64,000 nucleotides of DNA from Crambe crambe (GCA_963924555.1 OZ004584.1:805001-869000), one strand, 5' to 3'; positions 1 through 12,351 are shown, counted from the stretch's first letter. Notes: a model not told the origin generated them from the letters alone. Made by a program: numbers and translations.

Positions 1-85
1 TTTATACTGTGGTCATCAAAATGAAACTAGCAAGCTAGCTATATATAGCAAGTGTATTCCACTATTTCAAAGATAGCTTTATGTT

Positions 86-1866
86 TTAGTTATTTACATG
101 ACTAGCAAGTCCAAAGAGATACTCGGACTCTCCTCTGGTGAAGAGGTAAAGTCCAAAGAAATATGTTGCCAAGACAATGATATTGAGGAAGATGAAGGAC
201 GATATCAGGTCGTTCTCACATTTGATCTTTTTGCTGTCAGAACCATTTCCAGGTATCTCTCCTAAAGCAAACTGTAATAATAATAATTCTTATTATAGTT
301 GTTTGATACAGGACTCGTCTAACTTTCTCAATTTTTGGCCAAAATACCACTCTATATATGATAATCAAGTGAATGCATAGAGGTAGGTATATAGCTATGC
401 ATTGCATGTATACAGAGGAACCTCCAATAAAGGACACTCTGAAAGAGGACAAACCTCTCAATAAAGGACAATCTAAAAAGTACATTTGTATATACATACA
501 CTCTATACAAAATAACCTCCGAAAGAGGACAACCTCTCTACAAAGGACAAAATGCAAGTGCATCCATTATTCGGGAGGTTCCAGTGTAATCATTGCATGG
601 TTGTGTAGATTGAAATCCCCTCAAAATGAAAATGCAGACATGTACTTGTTTATGTTATTATTGTGATTATATTATTGTGTGTCAATATTTTACTTTGTAG
701 CTATCTTTCTTAGATTTAGTCCATGCGTGTCCAGTGATTTTTTTATTTTTTTTTGCAGACTTTTAGTTAGTAAAGTTTTCAATAACTTTAGTAAACAAAC
801 TTACAGCATCTCTCTTGAAGCAGGTGAGGATTTGTGTCACCATGGTAGTCATGATGCACAGGGTCCAAATGCAGACTAGAACAGCCTGACATTTTCTTCC
901 AACCCTATCATAAGGGAGCCAGCCAATCTGCGTGGTGTGGAGAGAGTAACATATAGAGTCCACCCAAGTTATACAGTCCGGGAACCTGACAGGACAAGCC
1001 TCCCAACAAAAGGACAATCTGATTTTGTATAAAATAAAAAGGACAACCTCTCTACAAAGCAAGACAAATACTGGGTCCCTAGTGTGTCCATTATTCAGAG
1101 CTTCCACTCTAGCTATCTATCTATGTAGTTATAGGTAATTAAATGTACCCTCATCAACAGATGATCACCATGATAATAATGATTATATAAACATTCTAGC
1201 TACGCGGCTGTGTACAATAACAAGCTTCCTTGTGCAAAAACATATGCTGTACACTATTAACCAAGCTTGCTAGCTTAGACTCGTCCCCAGGCGATTCCAC
1301 ACGCAGTCGCCTGGGGACGAGGCTATGCTAGCTTAGTGTGTATAAATAATTCTAATTAGGCCTATGCAGAAGTTTACTTACTGCCTTTAGGAAATAGGAG
1401 TATGGATTTAGGATAAGATTCTCACATTGTTGGATGGCCTTTGCTGTCTTATCCTGTGGAATAATATATACCCTATGAATATCATTAAAGTTAGCTATGA
1501 CCTATGACCTATGGATAAGGAAACCTTTCTTTGAATTTGCTGAACATCATACACTGCTAATAGCTACTTATACCCAATAATGAATTGAATGGCATCTCAG
1601 AGGCTAATTTTAATAGCGACTGGTCGTGAAGAGAGACTTCTAGCTACGCATACATTTTATCTAGCTACCGTGCTGATGTAGACTTCAGGGAGATCGCCAT
1701 CGGTACTCGGCTCGGAAGACTTGGAGGAACCGTAACGGTAAGTAACCGGCTGCAGCTGATTGTATTGGTTAAGTAGAGGCTCTTTCGAGGGGGAGAGCGA
1801 GCTACGCCCTCCCTTCTGGGCCTTCGAAGAAGACATGGAGAGACTGAGAGATTGGTGGTAAACCAC
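86..1866 (-). CDS. small two-TM membrane protein, three exons, unknown function
   Basis: Not a family I recognise. Exon 1 (about 1671-1866) gives a Ser-rich cytosolic-type N terminus (MSSSKAQKGG, then SPSKEPLLNQYNQ). Exon 2 (about 823-1005) carries FPDCITWVDSICY and a hydrophobic stretch (VLVCIWTLCIMTTMVTQ). The last exon (about 86-258) carries a second membrane segment (FIFLNIIVLATYFFGLYLF) and ends at TAA 86-88. Joining all exons in phase needs acceptors at GGGAG|GCT for exon 2 and GGAGAG|ATA for exon 3, so exon borders are approximate. The start may be the Met at 1836 rather than 1866. Introns contain a MITE (413-586), a truncated MITE (993-1108) and a 15-bp-stem hairpin. A GCGCATGCGC-type motif lies about 140 bp upstream of the start. 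Confidence 0.5.
413..586. mobile_element. MITE, CAGTGGAACCTCC family (full-length copy)
   Basis: About 174 bp bounded by inverted ends (CAGAGGAACCTCC ... GGAGGTTCCAGTG) and flanked by TA on both sides, as expected for Tc1/mariner-pogo type insertions. It has no coding capacity and lies in an intron of the minus-strand membrane protein gene. Confidence 0.75.
993..1108. mobile_element. MITE, same family, 5'-truncated
   Basis: Retains the internal AAAAGGACAACCTCTCTACAAAG and GTGTCCATTATTC segments and a degenerate right end. It abuts exon 2 of the small membrane-protein gene. Confidence 0.55.
1279..1320. repeat. perfect 15-bp-stem hairpin
   Basis: CTCGTCCCCAGGCGA and its exact reverse complement are separated by a 12-nt loop. 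It is GC-rich in an AT-rich intron, and the outer flanks (GCTAGCTTA on both sides) are also related. It is probably the core of a small foldback element. Confidence 0.75.
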
Positions 1867-2003
1867 CTGAACGTCTAAATCTTCTTACTTCTGAACTTAT
1901 AGTCAGCTAATGAGCTAGCTAGCTGACTTTACAAGGAGCCATAATAGCTATAGCTTTAAGTTGCTACGAGCGATGCCCACTTTCGCTCAGGTGATAGCCC
2001 CAA

Positions 2004-2014
2004 TGCGCATGCGC
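2004..2014. promoter_or_regulatory. NRF-1-like palindromic motif
   Basis: TGCGCATGCGC matches the NRF-1 consensus YGCGCAYGCGCR. It lies about 140 bp upstream of the minus-strand start at 1866 and just past the 3' end of HADH. Confidence 0.5.
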
Positions 2015-2091
2015 TTCAATATAATGGCACACGTACACGTACACAGTATTATTCAATGTCTATAATTATAGTACAAAACTTAATGCTGCTC

Positions 2092-4746
2092 CTATTTCTT
2101 GTATGAATAGAATCCTTCTCCAGTCTTCATGCCAAGTTTTCCTTCACTGACCAACTTGTCAATGGTCTCGGACGGCTTGAATAAGGGGTCATTCGGAAAT
2201 TTCTCATGCCAACCTGCAGATACGATACCAGTACACGTAGGACCTCTGATAAAAGACACTCCAAAGAGGACAAAACCTGGATAATCTAAAAGTACCTTTG
2301 TATATACATTCTATACAAAATAACCTCCAAAAGAGGACAACCTCTCTACAAAGGAAATAAAAGATGGGTCCCAAGCGTGTCTATTATTCAGAGATTTCAC
2401 TTGGCTACTTCCATGAAATGGTCATTCTGGCATGTACTTGTCTGTGACATACCATCCATGATAAACTTTGTGACATCGAGTCCCACATAGTCTATGAGTT
2501 CAATGGGCCCCATCGGGTAACCAGCCCCTAGCTTCATTGCTTTGTCAATGTCCCTAGGGCTAGCAACACCTGCAAAATATAAATCAAATTTGTAAATTCA
2601 ACACCATTACATCACCAGGTGGAATGACAAAATCCCCCACATACCTCTCTCTAGAAGGCGGACAGCTTCAGCCATGTAAGGAACCAGTAGTCTATTCACA
2701 ATGAATCCAGGAGTGTCCTGAAAAATAGAGTTTTAAACTTACTAATGATCACTCCAAGACATTGCTTTTGCATTACTCAATATAATGGCATGCTCAGTTT
2801 CATGGACGTCTGATAAACTACTCAACAAAGGACGATCCATATTATACATTCTCTACGAAATAACCTCCAAAAAGAGGACAACCTCTCCACAAAGGACAAA
2901 CAGCTGGGTCTCAAGTGTGTCCATGTGCTCATCATGCAGCCTTGATGGATAGCAGGGCAGTGACTTTGCCTTACCTTACACTCCACAGGTTCTTTCTTCA
3001 TGGCCTTTCCAAAGTCAAAGAGTGCCTTGAAAGTTTCTTCACTTGTGTCAGCTGTTCTTATCACCTACAGGAGGGGGGATGGCAGAGAGGATGGAGAAGA
3101 AGGAGGGAGGAGAGGGGAGAAGGAGGGAGGGGGAGGAGGATGGAGGGGGAGGAGGAGGGAGGAGGGAGAAGGGGGAGGAGGAGAAGGAGGAGGAGAAGAG
3201 AGCACAAGGGGTAGGAGAGGGAGGGAGGGAGGGAGAAGATAAAAAAGGTGTGCCTATCAGAGGGGAGATATTTACCTCAACGAGCTTCATGACAGGGACT
3301 GGATTGAAGAAATGGAGTCCTCCAACACGGTCTTTCCTGTCAACTACGCTGGCAATTTCTGTGATGGACAGTGAAGAGCTATTTGAAGCCAGTATAGTGT
3401 GGCTACAAATAAACAAATAAATAAACAAAATTTGAACAAATAAATAAACAAAATTTGAACAAATAAATAAACAAATGAAGAACAAATAAATAGACAAATG
3501 AAGAACAAATAAACTGTCGTAACTTAGAGCAGCCCAGAAGCCATCGCAAGTTTCATAAAATGAACAACTACAACTAAACAACTGCGCACTTACTCCACAC
3601 TTACTATAAAAATGATGACGTATAAGACAATTGTCAATTTTACACCGGTAATGAGGAAATAAAAACAAACAAATGAACAACAAATAAATAAACAACAAAT
3701 AAATAAACAATGAACAACAAATAAACAACATCCAAATGATAAACAAATTAGAACAATGACCTTCTCATAGTGGCACCCATGACAGCCTATTCTCCTTATT
3801 TTCAGGAGCCTCAATCCCCCCCCCCCCCAAAACCATCCTTCCCCTGAATTGAATAATAATCTCTTCATACTATATAACTATTCAAGACACTTTGCACTTT
3901 CTGAATCAAAAAGGGAACAAAATTTCATGTGGTTTTGCCCTATTGAGGGTGATGTACCTTGGACATGCTTTGTCCAGACGAACAAAAAGGTCCTGCTTGA
4001 TTTTCACATTCTCCACAATAGCTTCCACCACCAGGTCACATGACTTGGCCACATCCTCAGGGTCTGTGGAGTACTGGATACGAGACAGCGTCATCTCCAT
4101 GAACTCATCTGCCCGCTACAAAGACAACTCAAAATGAAATTTAACTGAATAATGACACACTTGGGACCCATCCTTTTGTCCTTTGTAGAGAGGTTGTCCT
4201 CTTTTGGAGGTTATTTTGTACAGAGTGGATTAGATTTCTCTATCCCTTACTATACTCACAATAGGGTCTTCAGGAAACTTCTTGTTAACGACTCTTTTCA
4301 AACTGTCTCTGATTCTCTTTTCCGCCTTACCAAGGATGTCCTCGCTGACGTCCACAAGACTAACCTGGTGTTCTGTCTGTGCTGCCACCTGGATTGGATA
4401 AGAGGGTGGGTGGAGAGGAGAAGAGGACAGGATTAAGGGGGTGGCTGGAAGGGGGATGGTCACATGGGGTAAAGAAGGCAGGGTTGGGGTACCTATTAGT
4501 ATAGCATAAAACAGAGGGGGCTAGTGTAATGTTTAGCCAATCCGAACTGTGCTAGCAGTCTGCAGATCGAAGTCGTACCTGTGCAATGCCTGAACCCATC
4601 AAACCACTTCCAATGACAGCCACTTTTTCCACCTCAGCTGGTGCAAGAGTCGTAGAACTTGTCCCGAAGTTCTTCACTCGTACACATGGCAGCACTGACC
4701 AGCGAGACAACGCTCGGCTACTTCTAAAGACAGACTGAGCAAGCAT
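2092..4746 (-). CDS. HADH: mitochondrial 3-hydroxyacyl-CoA dehydrogenase (HADH), about 8 exons
   Basis: Catalyses NAD-dependent oxidation of L-3-hydroxyacyl-CoA in mitochondrial beta-oxidation. Exon 1 (4579-4746) encodes a basic, Ser-rich mitochondrial presequence ([18 protein letters not shown]) and the Rossmann loop [11 protein letters not shown]. The next exons give [20 protein letters not shown], then [18 protein letters not shown], then [14 protein letters not shown] with the catalytic-region block [16 protein letters not shown]. After these come [58 protein letters not shown] and the C terminus [11 protein letters not shown]. The order and blocks match vertebrate HADH throughout, at about 310 aa. 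The catalytic His-Glu pair sits in [14 protein letters not shown]. Introns carry MITEs and a polypurine tract. It lies 294 bp downstream of the LRRFIP gene on the same strand. Confidence 0.95.
2238..2401. mobile_element. MITE, CAGTGGAACCTCC family, in HADH intron
   Basis: GGACCTCTGATAAAAGACACTCC at the left, GTGTCTATTATTCAGAGATTTCAC at the right, and the usual internal AACCTCCAAAAGAGGACAACC block. Confidence 0.6.
2804..2925. mobile_element. MITE fragment, same family, in HADH intron
   Basis: A degenerate left part, then ATAACCTCCAAAAAGAGGACAACC and AAGTGTGTCCAT. The right terminus is missing. Confidence 0.5.
3069..3240. repeat. polypurine (GGA/GGAG)n tract
   Basis: About 170 nt of almost pure G/A on the plus strand, so pure pyrimidine on the coding strand of HADH. 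It sits next to the HADH exon at about 2979-3068. Long artefactual ORFs on both strands come from this tract. Confidence 0.9.
4153..4215. mobile_element. MITE fragment, inverted orientation
   Basis: ACACTTGGGACCCATCCTTTTGTCC and GGTTGTCCTCTTTTGGAGGTTATTTTG are the reverse complement of the right half of the common MITE. It lies in an HADH intron. Confidence 0.55.
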
Positions 4747-5039
4747 CTTGTGGAATGATATTATATTCGTCACGCGTATACGCGCGCGCTTACCTATGAC
4801 GATCATTACCTAATATAGACGACGACCATTACCAAATAACCTGGATTCTTTTTAAATGTTATTACTAAAATTAATCCCACAAAATTAAGAAATTATCTAT
4901 AACAGATGCCATAGTATAGTTGATGGAAAAAAAAATGCACTAAAAATAATTATACTTTTTCTATTGCTGAGGGGCAATTTCGTTGCATTTTACATTATAC
5001 TATCGAGAGACAATGCAAGTGATGATTTTAAAATAATTA

Positions 5040-8000
5040 TCAGGAGTCAGCTCCATAATCCCTTCGTTTCTTTAGCTGCTCAATTCTTCTCTTCAGCAAG
5101 TCTATCTCAGTTTTCTGGTCTTCTGACTCGGACTGAAGATTACGGATCTGTGATGGGAGAAAAGATTATGCCATAAAAAGTACTTCAAGACAACTAGAAC
5201 CGTCAAGCCAACAAGCTAAGGGACAATCTCTCTACAAAAGACCGTATCCTTATTATAACCAACACACAAAGACAGCCACAAAAAAAAAATATCACCACAC
5301 ACACAGCATGTGAGCTACAGCCTCCAAACTTGGAGAACTTGTAGAGTGAATCATGCTCTATAAGGTCAAGGGGTCTACGATTCAATAAACTATGCCCACC
5401 TCTCTCGGCACACTGCTGATTAATTACAAATACCCTTTGATATGTGAAACTAACCCCTAATATTTAGGGAGAACACTGGCTATAACAGTTTTTCTATTTT
5501 GAGACACCAGCATAGACTTAGTGTGACTCCAAGCATAGCAATTCCAGCAAACACTAAGCCATACACCAACCCACCTCCTTTGCTTGACGTCTTTTCTCTT
5601 TCATCAGTTCATCCTCTCTCTCTTCCAGTTCCTTGACCTGATTCTTGCAACGTGTTACCTGACCCTTCAGCCGATTCGACTGTACATCGAAAAACAGTAA
5701 AATCATATGAGCGACCCCTGTACCGAAAACTTACCATTCCATCTAATCGACTGTTTTCAGCTTCTGCTATCTGTAACTTTGTCTTATATTCACTCACTAA
5801 CTTTGTGCTGACTTCTGCAAGAGTTTAAAAAAAATCTTTTTCAATTGATGAACCAGAATCACACCCACATCTTTGTATCATATGCTCAGTGTATGCACAC
5901 TTAAGTCTATCAATCTATCAACCTACTGTTAACATTTCAAAATGAGGAAACATTTATGCTGAAAAAATGCTCTTGTAAAAAATCCTATGCACCCCCTCCC
6001 CCTCCTACTTACGGACAATATCCTTTGGTTGATGTTCACCGAGCAAAGAACTGCTCTTCATAGATGCTATTTCATCTTTCAGGCTCTGGATTTCTTTCAA
6101 TAACTGCTCCTTCTCTTCCGGGTCTATTTCTACATAACGTTTAGAGACATTGCTTAAAAGTGAGAAATACAGTGGAACCTCCGATGAAGGACACTCTGAA
6201 AGAGGACAAACCTCTCAACAAAGTACAATCTAAAAGTACCTTAGTATGCTAAAAAATAACCTCCAAAAGAGGACAACCTCTCTACAAAGGACAAAAGGAT
6301 GAGTCCCAAGTGTGTCCATTATTTTGGAGGTTCCACAAAAGAGCATCTTTGGGGGTTTATAGTTCACCTGCTGTGAGACGTGCTATTTGAGCATCTTCCT
6401 CTTCATTTCCTGTAGGAAGGTGCAGACCTAGTCTCTGAAATATTGAAAAAAATTACAATCACAAATAAAGATTTTCTCGATACCATTGATTACAATGGGT
6501 ATGTCCCACCAATTAAAATATTTGAGTAGCCACTAACCTCTAGGAATTCATCTCTGAAAGCAATCTGCTTCTTGAGGCTTTCTATGTCTGATTGTAGCAC
6601 ACTTCTCCCATGCTCATGGTGAAGCACTTGCTACAATAGGAATAATATATGAGTCATAATACATAGGGTAGAGCAATGGTTAGGTCAAGGGTTAAAGGTG
6701 AAAGTCTAAGGGTTGTTCGCATGATTTGTAGGTCATAGGGCAAGGATAAATCTTACTGATTGTTCTCTTTGTAGGTCTGCTCTCAGATCATTCAAGTCTT
6801 GTGTCATGTCTTCCAGTCTGAATAGGAAAAAAAAAAAATTATGAAGATAGTTTAAGGAAAATTTTCATTACCTGTCTCTTAGGCTCTCTACTTGGTAGAC
6901 TAGTGCTGTTTTCTCCTTGTAGAGTTGAGCATTTGATAACATGGACTCCTTCAGCTGCTTCTCAACATCGTGGAACTTGTCCTACACAGATCATGCACAT
7001 ATACACAAGATTGAGCACCTAATCACCACATATACATACCAAGAACACATGCATGAGAAATACATCCATATGCCATGATAAATACATGCACAGGCCTTGA
7101 TATGCACAGTGACATTTACCTGCCATACTTTGACTGCCTCGATTCCATTACTACTGCTGTGATAACTACTGCCGTCTGTAACATTCAGTAAACCCTGCAC
7201 AGCAAAATAACACACTGTTGTCTGTGTTTTCCTGAATGGTATACATTGCATACCTTGTTCCCTCTGCTTCTAGGAGATCTCCTGACATCATCCTGTAAAC
7301 ACATTTTATAAAGTGTAACTACCTCTCCTTATGGTAAGAAATAACCCACCTTTCCTTTGTACCTTGAACCCACAAAATCATTCTCTTCATCCGAAAACTT
7401 TTCCTACAATTGGCAATGACTAGAGTCAAATCTCGCAATTTCCTCTCTATCCATAACATATCGAAGTCTTTTTTCCTCCAGGGTTTTACATTCAACCTTT
7501 TGAGTGTGAAGACCCTTTACCCACCTGTTCTTCTATTTTCTTCTCCTCCCAGTACCTCATGGCAAGAGCTTCTTTCTTCTTCTGGTCTTCATACTGTTTG
7601 TCAGCCTAAGAAGTAGTAGAAGCAGATTAATGTTTAGGACTAAAATAGCCTCAGTAGAAAAACAAGAACATGAAATGCAGAAGGATGAGGACATGGCTCG
7701 GAGGTATATTACTGTAAGAATAATAGCAACCACTTCCCTGTATCTAGGCAGGGAGATAAAATCATAGCAAATCTTGTAAAAACCTAACCAGACACTCACA
7801 CAGTCTTACAACCTAAAGTAGCTAGCTTATGGAAAAAATAGCTTATGGAAAAAAAAAAAAAAAAAGATAACGAGACTGAACTATCTCTTTCTCAGATCAC
7901 ATTCTAAATAGACACTAATGAAGAGTGCATAAGAGGATTTTTTTGAAGAGCAGGTAAGAGGGAAGCACCCTCTACTTCAGTTACAGCTGCAAGGCATAAC

Positions 8001-8453
8001 AAAATTACCAAAGGAATGCTAGACACTTTTGAGAATAGAAAGCTTGAGGGCACATATCCAAACATTGAGGAGATTGCAACAGGACATGGCATTAGCTTCC
8101 TTTTATGGAAGCTGGTGGCTATTCTTCTTTTACTCTAGTGTTTATATAAACGTACTTCAAACTTTGGACACCAAAGATTCTGGACAGTTTCAACTTAATC
8201 TTATATGGACATCATTGAGAGCAGAGCTTTCATCTACGCTGAGATAAACCTTTACTTCAAGGCACCCAGTGTGATGCTGGATCCCCTGTGTCAGTGGTTT
8301 CAACTTACTCTTCTATGCATGTCATTGAGAGCAGAGCCTTCATCTACGCTGAGATCCTTCTTCCTTGTGAGGGTGTTGCTGCCAGAACGGCTTCTGGGAA
8401 GAGTATTGGAGGAGATTTTACGACTCATGGATCTCTTAGGAGAAGTACTCATG
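5040..8453 (-). CDS. LRRFIP: LRRFIP1/2-like coiled-coil protein
   Basis: Related to leucine-rich repeat flightless-interacting proteins, cytosolic coiled-coil adaptors linked to Flightless-I, actin and innate signalling. The start is the ATG at 8453, with MSTSPKRSMSRKISSNTLPR ending at a GTAAGT donor (8309). Further exons read NDFVGSRYKGK, GSSYHSSSNGIEAVKVW, then the diagnostic KFHDVEKQLKESMLSNAQL and YKEKTALVYQVESLRD (vertebrate: SNAQLDNEKTNLIYQVDTLKD). The C-terminal helix reads VSEYKTKLQIAEAENSRLDG, VKELEEREDELMKEKRRQ and TEIDLLKRRIEQLKKRR, stopping at 5040-5042. This tracks the LRRFIP2 C terminus (ISEYKFKLSKAEQ ... AKRLEKMKANR). There are about a dozen short exons. Intron 1 holds a 58-bp copy of part of exon 1. 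The subfamily (1 versus 2) cannot be told. Confidence 0.85.
6171..6337. mobile_element. MITE, CAGTGGAACCTCC family, in LRRFIP intron
   Basis: The left end ACAGTGGAACCTCCGATGAAG and right end GTGTCCATTATTTTGGAGGTTCCAC are well preserved, and TA precedes the left CAG. Confidence 0.75.
8188..8245 (-). repeat. 58-bp duplicate of LRRFIP exon 1 3' end
   Basis: Closely matches 8298-8355, which spans the exon 1 coding end and its donor. In this copy the donor GTAAGT has become TTAAGT, so it cannot be used as the same exon end. Confidence 0.7.
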
Positions 8454-9535
8454 GTCGGTCCTGATGTCACGAGGGGAGAAAATAGGCCGCAATGAACAGG
8501 ATAGAAAGTTCGTTAAGGAGACAAGACAGGATGGGAGTCGTGCTTATTTGGCCTCACAAAAGGGGGTGTGGTTGGGGAGGGGCAGGGAATCGGGAGGGAA
8601 CTAGAGAGTGTTGCTAAGATGAGAAGTTGTAATCATAACGTAAAAAACCACATGGAAATGGAGGTACAATCCAGGACCTATAGTTAAATAAGAATAAAAT
8701 TAATAGTATAGAACGGGTTTTACACATAGAGGGCTCAATTGACTATCTCGTGATATTAAAATCTAATCAGAGATAGTCACAACCTTCGTTGATGAGTGTG
8801 TGTATAATCATTCTTATGATGATTATCTGGTTAGTATATCCCATCTTTCTCCTGCCATACTTCATACTTATACATAACAAAATTAATGGAGTATCTATCT
8901 ACAAAGACTAAACAAAACTGTTTCTAAAGGGAGAAAAGGTCATGAAACTGTACTCTGTTTAATTCTACCGTACACGCTGAAGAATAACATCCCATATGAA
9001 AGTAACACCCCTATACGGTGCTGGGTACTAATGAACAGGTGAAGTAAATACACTATCACATTGAAACAAACAGCAGACCTTTCCAAGTTTATATACTTAC
9101 ATACTAACACATAACAATATACACACATACCAAAACAGCGAAAGTAGAAATATTAAACACATTGGGCCATTCTTTATCACCATAACTCACGACTACTACT
9201 AGTGGTCATGGTCTGGAGATAGTCTAACCATTGTAGAACACATGCCATGCCACTAATTATTCATCAAAGCATAATAGTTGAGCTAAAAAAAAACGAGGAT
9301 ATTTCTATGCTTGATACTTCGCAAAACTATCCCAGATAAAATCAAAGACCTTTCCGCTACAACTCCTCCACGAGTTTCCTTCTTGTTCAACAACAGGTTG
9401 AGTACACATGTTCACCAAATAACTCAAAATTAGCACAGGAACTAGCTATATGCCATGCCAATGCATACTCGATAAGTGTCGCTGCAAAGTGTACAGGGAC
9501 TGATGAGTGTCATTCTATTGCTTTGATGTGGGATA

Positions 9536-9540
<5 letters not shown>

Positions 9541-9597
<57 letters not shown>

Positions 9598-9600
9598 CCC
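9541..9600. repeat. (CT)n microsatellite followed by (CTTC)n
   Basis: About 50 nt of CT dinucleotides continuing into a CCTTCCTT run to about 9623. Confidence 0.95.
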
Positions 9601-9911
9601 TCTTCCTTCCTTCCTTCCTTCCTTGATTGAACCCATAAAATATTTTATTACTTGGCTTCACCTTACATAAAGCCAGTTCAGGGCTCTATCAATTATCTGA
9701 TCACATCAGTGAGTGAGTGGGCAGGGTCACATAGTTTAAACTAGCATTGTTGGCTTGCTCCACAAAATGCTATACTACTGAGCTTACATACACTCAAGTG
9801 GACTCAACTCCCTGAAATGCTTTTCTATCAATATTTCCACATGTGCAGCAGATAGTAAGCTGTCAATATGGAAATAAATATCAAATCACCGAGATGTAAC
9901 ACCTGATACAG

Positions 9912-10075
9912 TCTCTTGATCCCTTGATCATTCATTATCTGCTCTAACTCTCTCAATTCTTGACCAAATTTCACATTTATGCTGATCACCCACTCTATCA
10001 GCTGGTTTTTTGAAATTTGAAATTATTGGTTAAGAATTGAGAAAGTTGTAATGAATGACCAAAGGAACATGTGAG
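9912..10075. mobile_element. foldback MITE, CACTTGATCCCTTGATCATTCA family
   Basis: The left end CTTGATCCCTTGATCATTCAT and right end ATGAATGACCAAAGGAACATG are inverted relatives. The body shares GCTCTAACT and CCAAATTTCACATTTA with the copy in the DIS3 intron (35237-35397). Confidence 0.55.
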
Positions 10076-12351
10076 TGCAAATAGAATTTTGATCTCACCA
10101 TAGCTGTCTCTAATAGGAATTTGACCAAAGAGAGGCAAATATTGACTGGGTGAAATGGCTCAACATGTTTTGTGACAGGACCTGCCCCTGAAATAAAGAT
10201 ACTGCTCTCTAATCAGGACACCTCTTCCTTGTCCTAGAAGTGTTTACACATCAAGAAAATTCCTGGACTTTCAACTTAAAAGCATCTACGACAGGGATTG
10301 ACAATGGATGGGTTGTAATCTCACAAATTGAATTAAGATTCCATCCATTGACCACAACAGAGGTTAAGTTCAGACTGAAAGGTTCTTGAAAGAATCACCT
10401 GGTTAAAGGTTTTTAGACTTAATTGAAGGGACCATCTCCATTATAGCCAAAATGAAACTACCATGTAATAATGGAAAGTGAAAAAAGAAAAAAGAAGAGT
10501 AGGTGGAAGAACCACATCAAAGGAATTGAAGCAATTATGATAGGGGGACACCCACAGGCGCATTCATTTTCCCTCCTCCCCCCTCCCTTCTCCTCACACC
10601 CAGAGATAGATCTGGTTTCATAGAAATATGACACAACCAACACTACTCACTTTAACTTGGACTCATACAACGCATAAAAACTAATTTAGGGAGGTAGTGG
10701 TGCATTGCACATTTAATCAATCCACCTAGACTCACACTAACTACCAATAAGAAAGACTATTGAATTAAGACTTACTCGGACATCCCATAACTCTATAATA
10801 CTACATTGGAATCTCTCTCAGTGAATTCTCTATATTCAAGATACAAATACTATTAGGGACATTTTTACAAGGGACCAAGCCATACTGCTAATAGAAGAGT
10901 GGAAACCTCTTTATTAAGGAAAATAAGGACAAGAATAGCTGTCCACTATATAGAGGTTCCGTCAGAAATGATATGACTGTAGACTATTCACCTCTATTGT
11001 GACTAGACTACCTGTATTTCTTAATGGAATGCACTACACTAAAAGGACTGAGACAAATAAACAAAATTAAGAAATAAAGAAAACAAATGAAGGAAGACAA
11101 AAATAACAAACCCATTCCTTAGATAACCAATGTAAGCAGGTTCAGTAAGGAAAAGAGGGGGAGGGGGAGGGTGGGGTTGGGGGTACATCCCCACAGATAT
11201 TTAAACTATTGCAACCAACAGAAAAATGGCTGGATGAACTGGACCAAATTGTCCCTAGCTACATTCTAAAGGATAGTAATATACAGTGACATAACTCCCT
11301 TAATAACCATATAATCACCAATCACTTCCTACAAACACAGAACACCTTACCCCATCCAAATGAATATTCTAGTCTGCAGATGAGCTTCCCCTATCTCCTT
11401 TCGTGACTTTCTAGGGACAATACCACACCCTCACTCACTAACTCATAAAGCCCTTACCACCTCCACCCATTGTCACCATGGAGACAAGAAGAAAAGACTA
11501 AGGGGAACTTGTTTTTGATCAAAAACGCCATAATTCCAAATTTATTCCACCGTAACAATTCTGACTATTGACTCCAATATAGATTTGATACACTCTGCAA
11601 CACATCATTTGGCAAAAGCAATCTGGCTACTATTAGAACTATGCATAAACATTCAGGTGCAAAAAAAAAGTAGCATTTATGATTGTAGCTGGCTAAAAAG
11701 AATGGTTCAAAGTTCAAACCCTGTATGTTTATGTATGAAAGCAATGGGTACACCTAAAGTTACATGGAGGTAAACAAAAACAAATAAAAACCAGGTAGAA
11801 CCTGGAACAATGAATTTTTTAAACAGTTTGACAAATAAATAAAAGGCTCGAGACTTGGTACTTTGTAGGTTCCAGCTGATAATTGTCCAAGATGGGTTAG
11901 CAAACTGTATTCCTAGGTGTACGACCCAGTACTAACGAAATGGTATGTTCATTTATGACAGCTAACTATCTAGCTGGGTCATGCCAGCATGTGACATTTA
12001 CTATCTCAGAGACATTATTTTACCTTATTTATCCTCCAATGAGCTTGTAGAAGTCTCTATTAGTTCAGTCACAGGCTTCTCAAACCTCAAGTACACAGTA
12101 CAGCCTAGCTATTATAAAGTTCTTGATCTTCTTCTCAGAAATTTTTTAATTTATGTCACGTGCGCATCCGGTTATTGATATACCGTATATTAATCCTGAA
12201 CTTAATTAAACGAACTCTGAAATATTGAAATTGCAGTTCAGCTCTGCTATATAAGCTCTTACTAAAATCAGAAGGTCAGTAAACGATCAGTAAGTCTTAA
12301 GCCATTATTCATGATCTTGTATTCTTAATCTTGTAGCACCATATTCACGAA

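Larger units (their letters stand above)
8454..12351. other. intergenic stretch between LRRFIP and NAA20 (divergent)
   Basis: No coding exons could be supported on either strand. It holds a (CT)n microsatellite, a CTTGATCCCTTGATCATTCA foldback element (9912-10075), a GAGG-rich patch near 11155-11185 and a degenerate MITE-like remnant (about 10897-10963). The last 200 bp carry CACGTGCGCATCCGG (12157-12171), an E-box fused to a partial NRF-1-like site, as a probable NAA20 promoter. Confidence 0.6.

Noticed and set aside
3048..3746. Long ORFs on both strands (up to 232 aa)
   Set aside because: They arise from the GGA/GGAG polypurine tract and AAATAAAC repeats inside HADH introns. Composition is low complexity and no domain is visible.
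9442..9636. Arg-Glu ORF
   Set aside because: An antisense translation of the (CT)n tract.
10458..10643. 61-aa ORF with Cys-Gly motif
   Set aside because: Isolated, lacks splice context or domain, and lies in AT-rich intergenic DNA.
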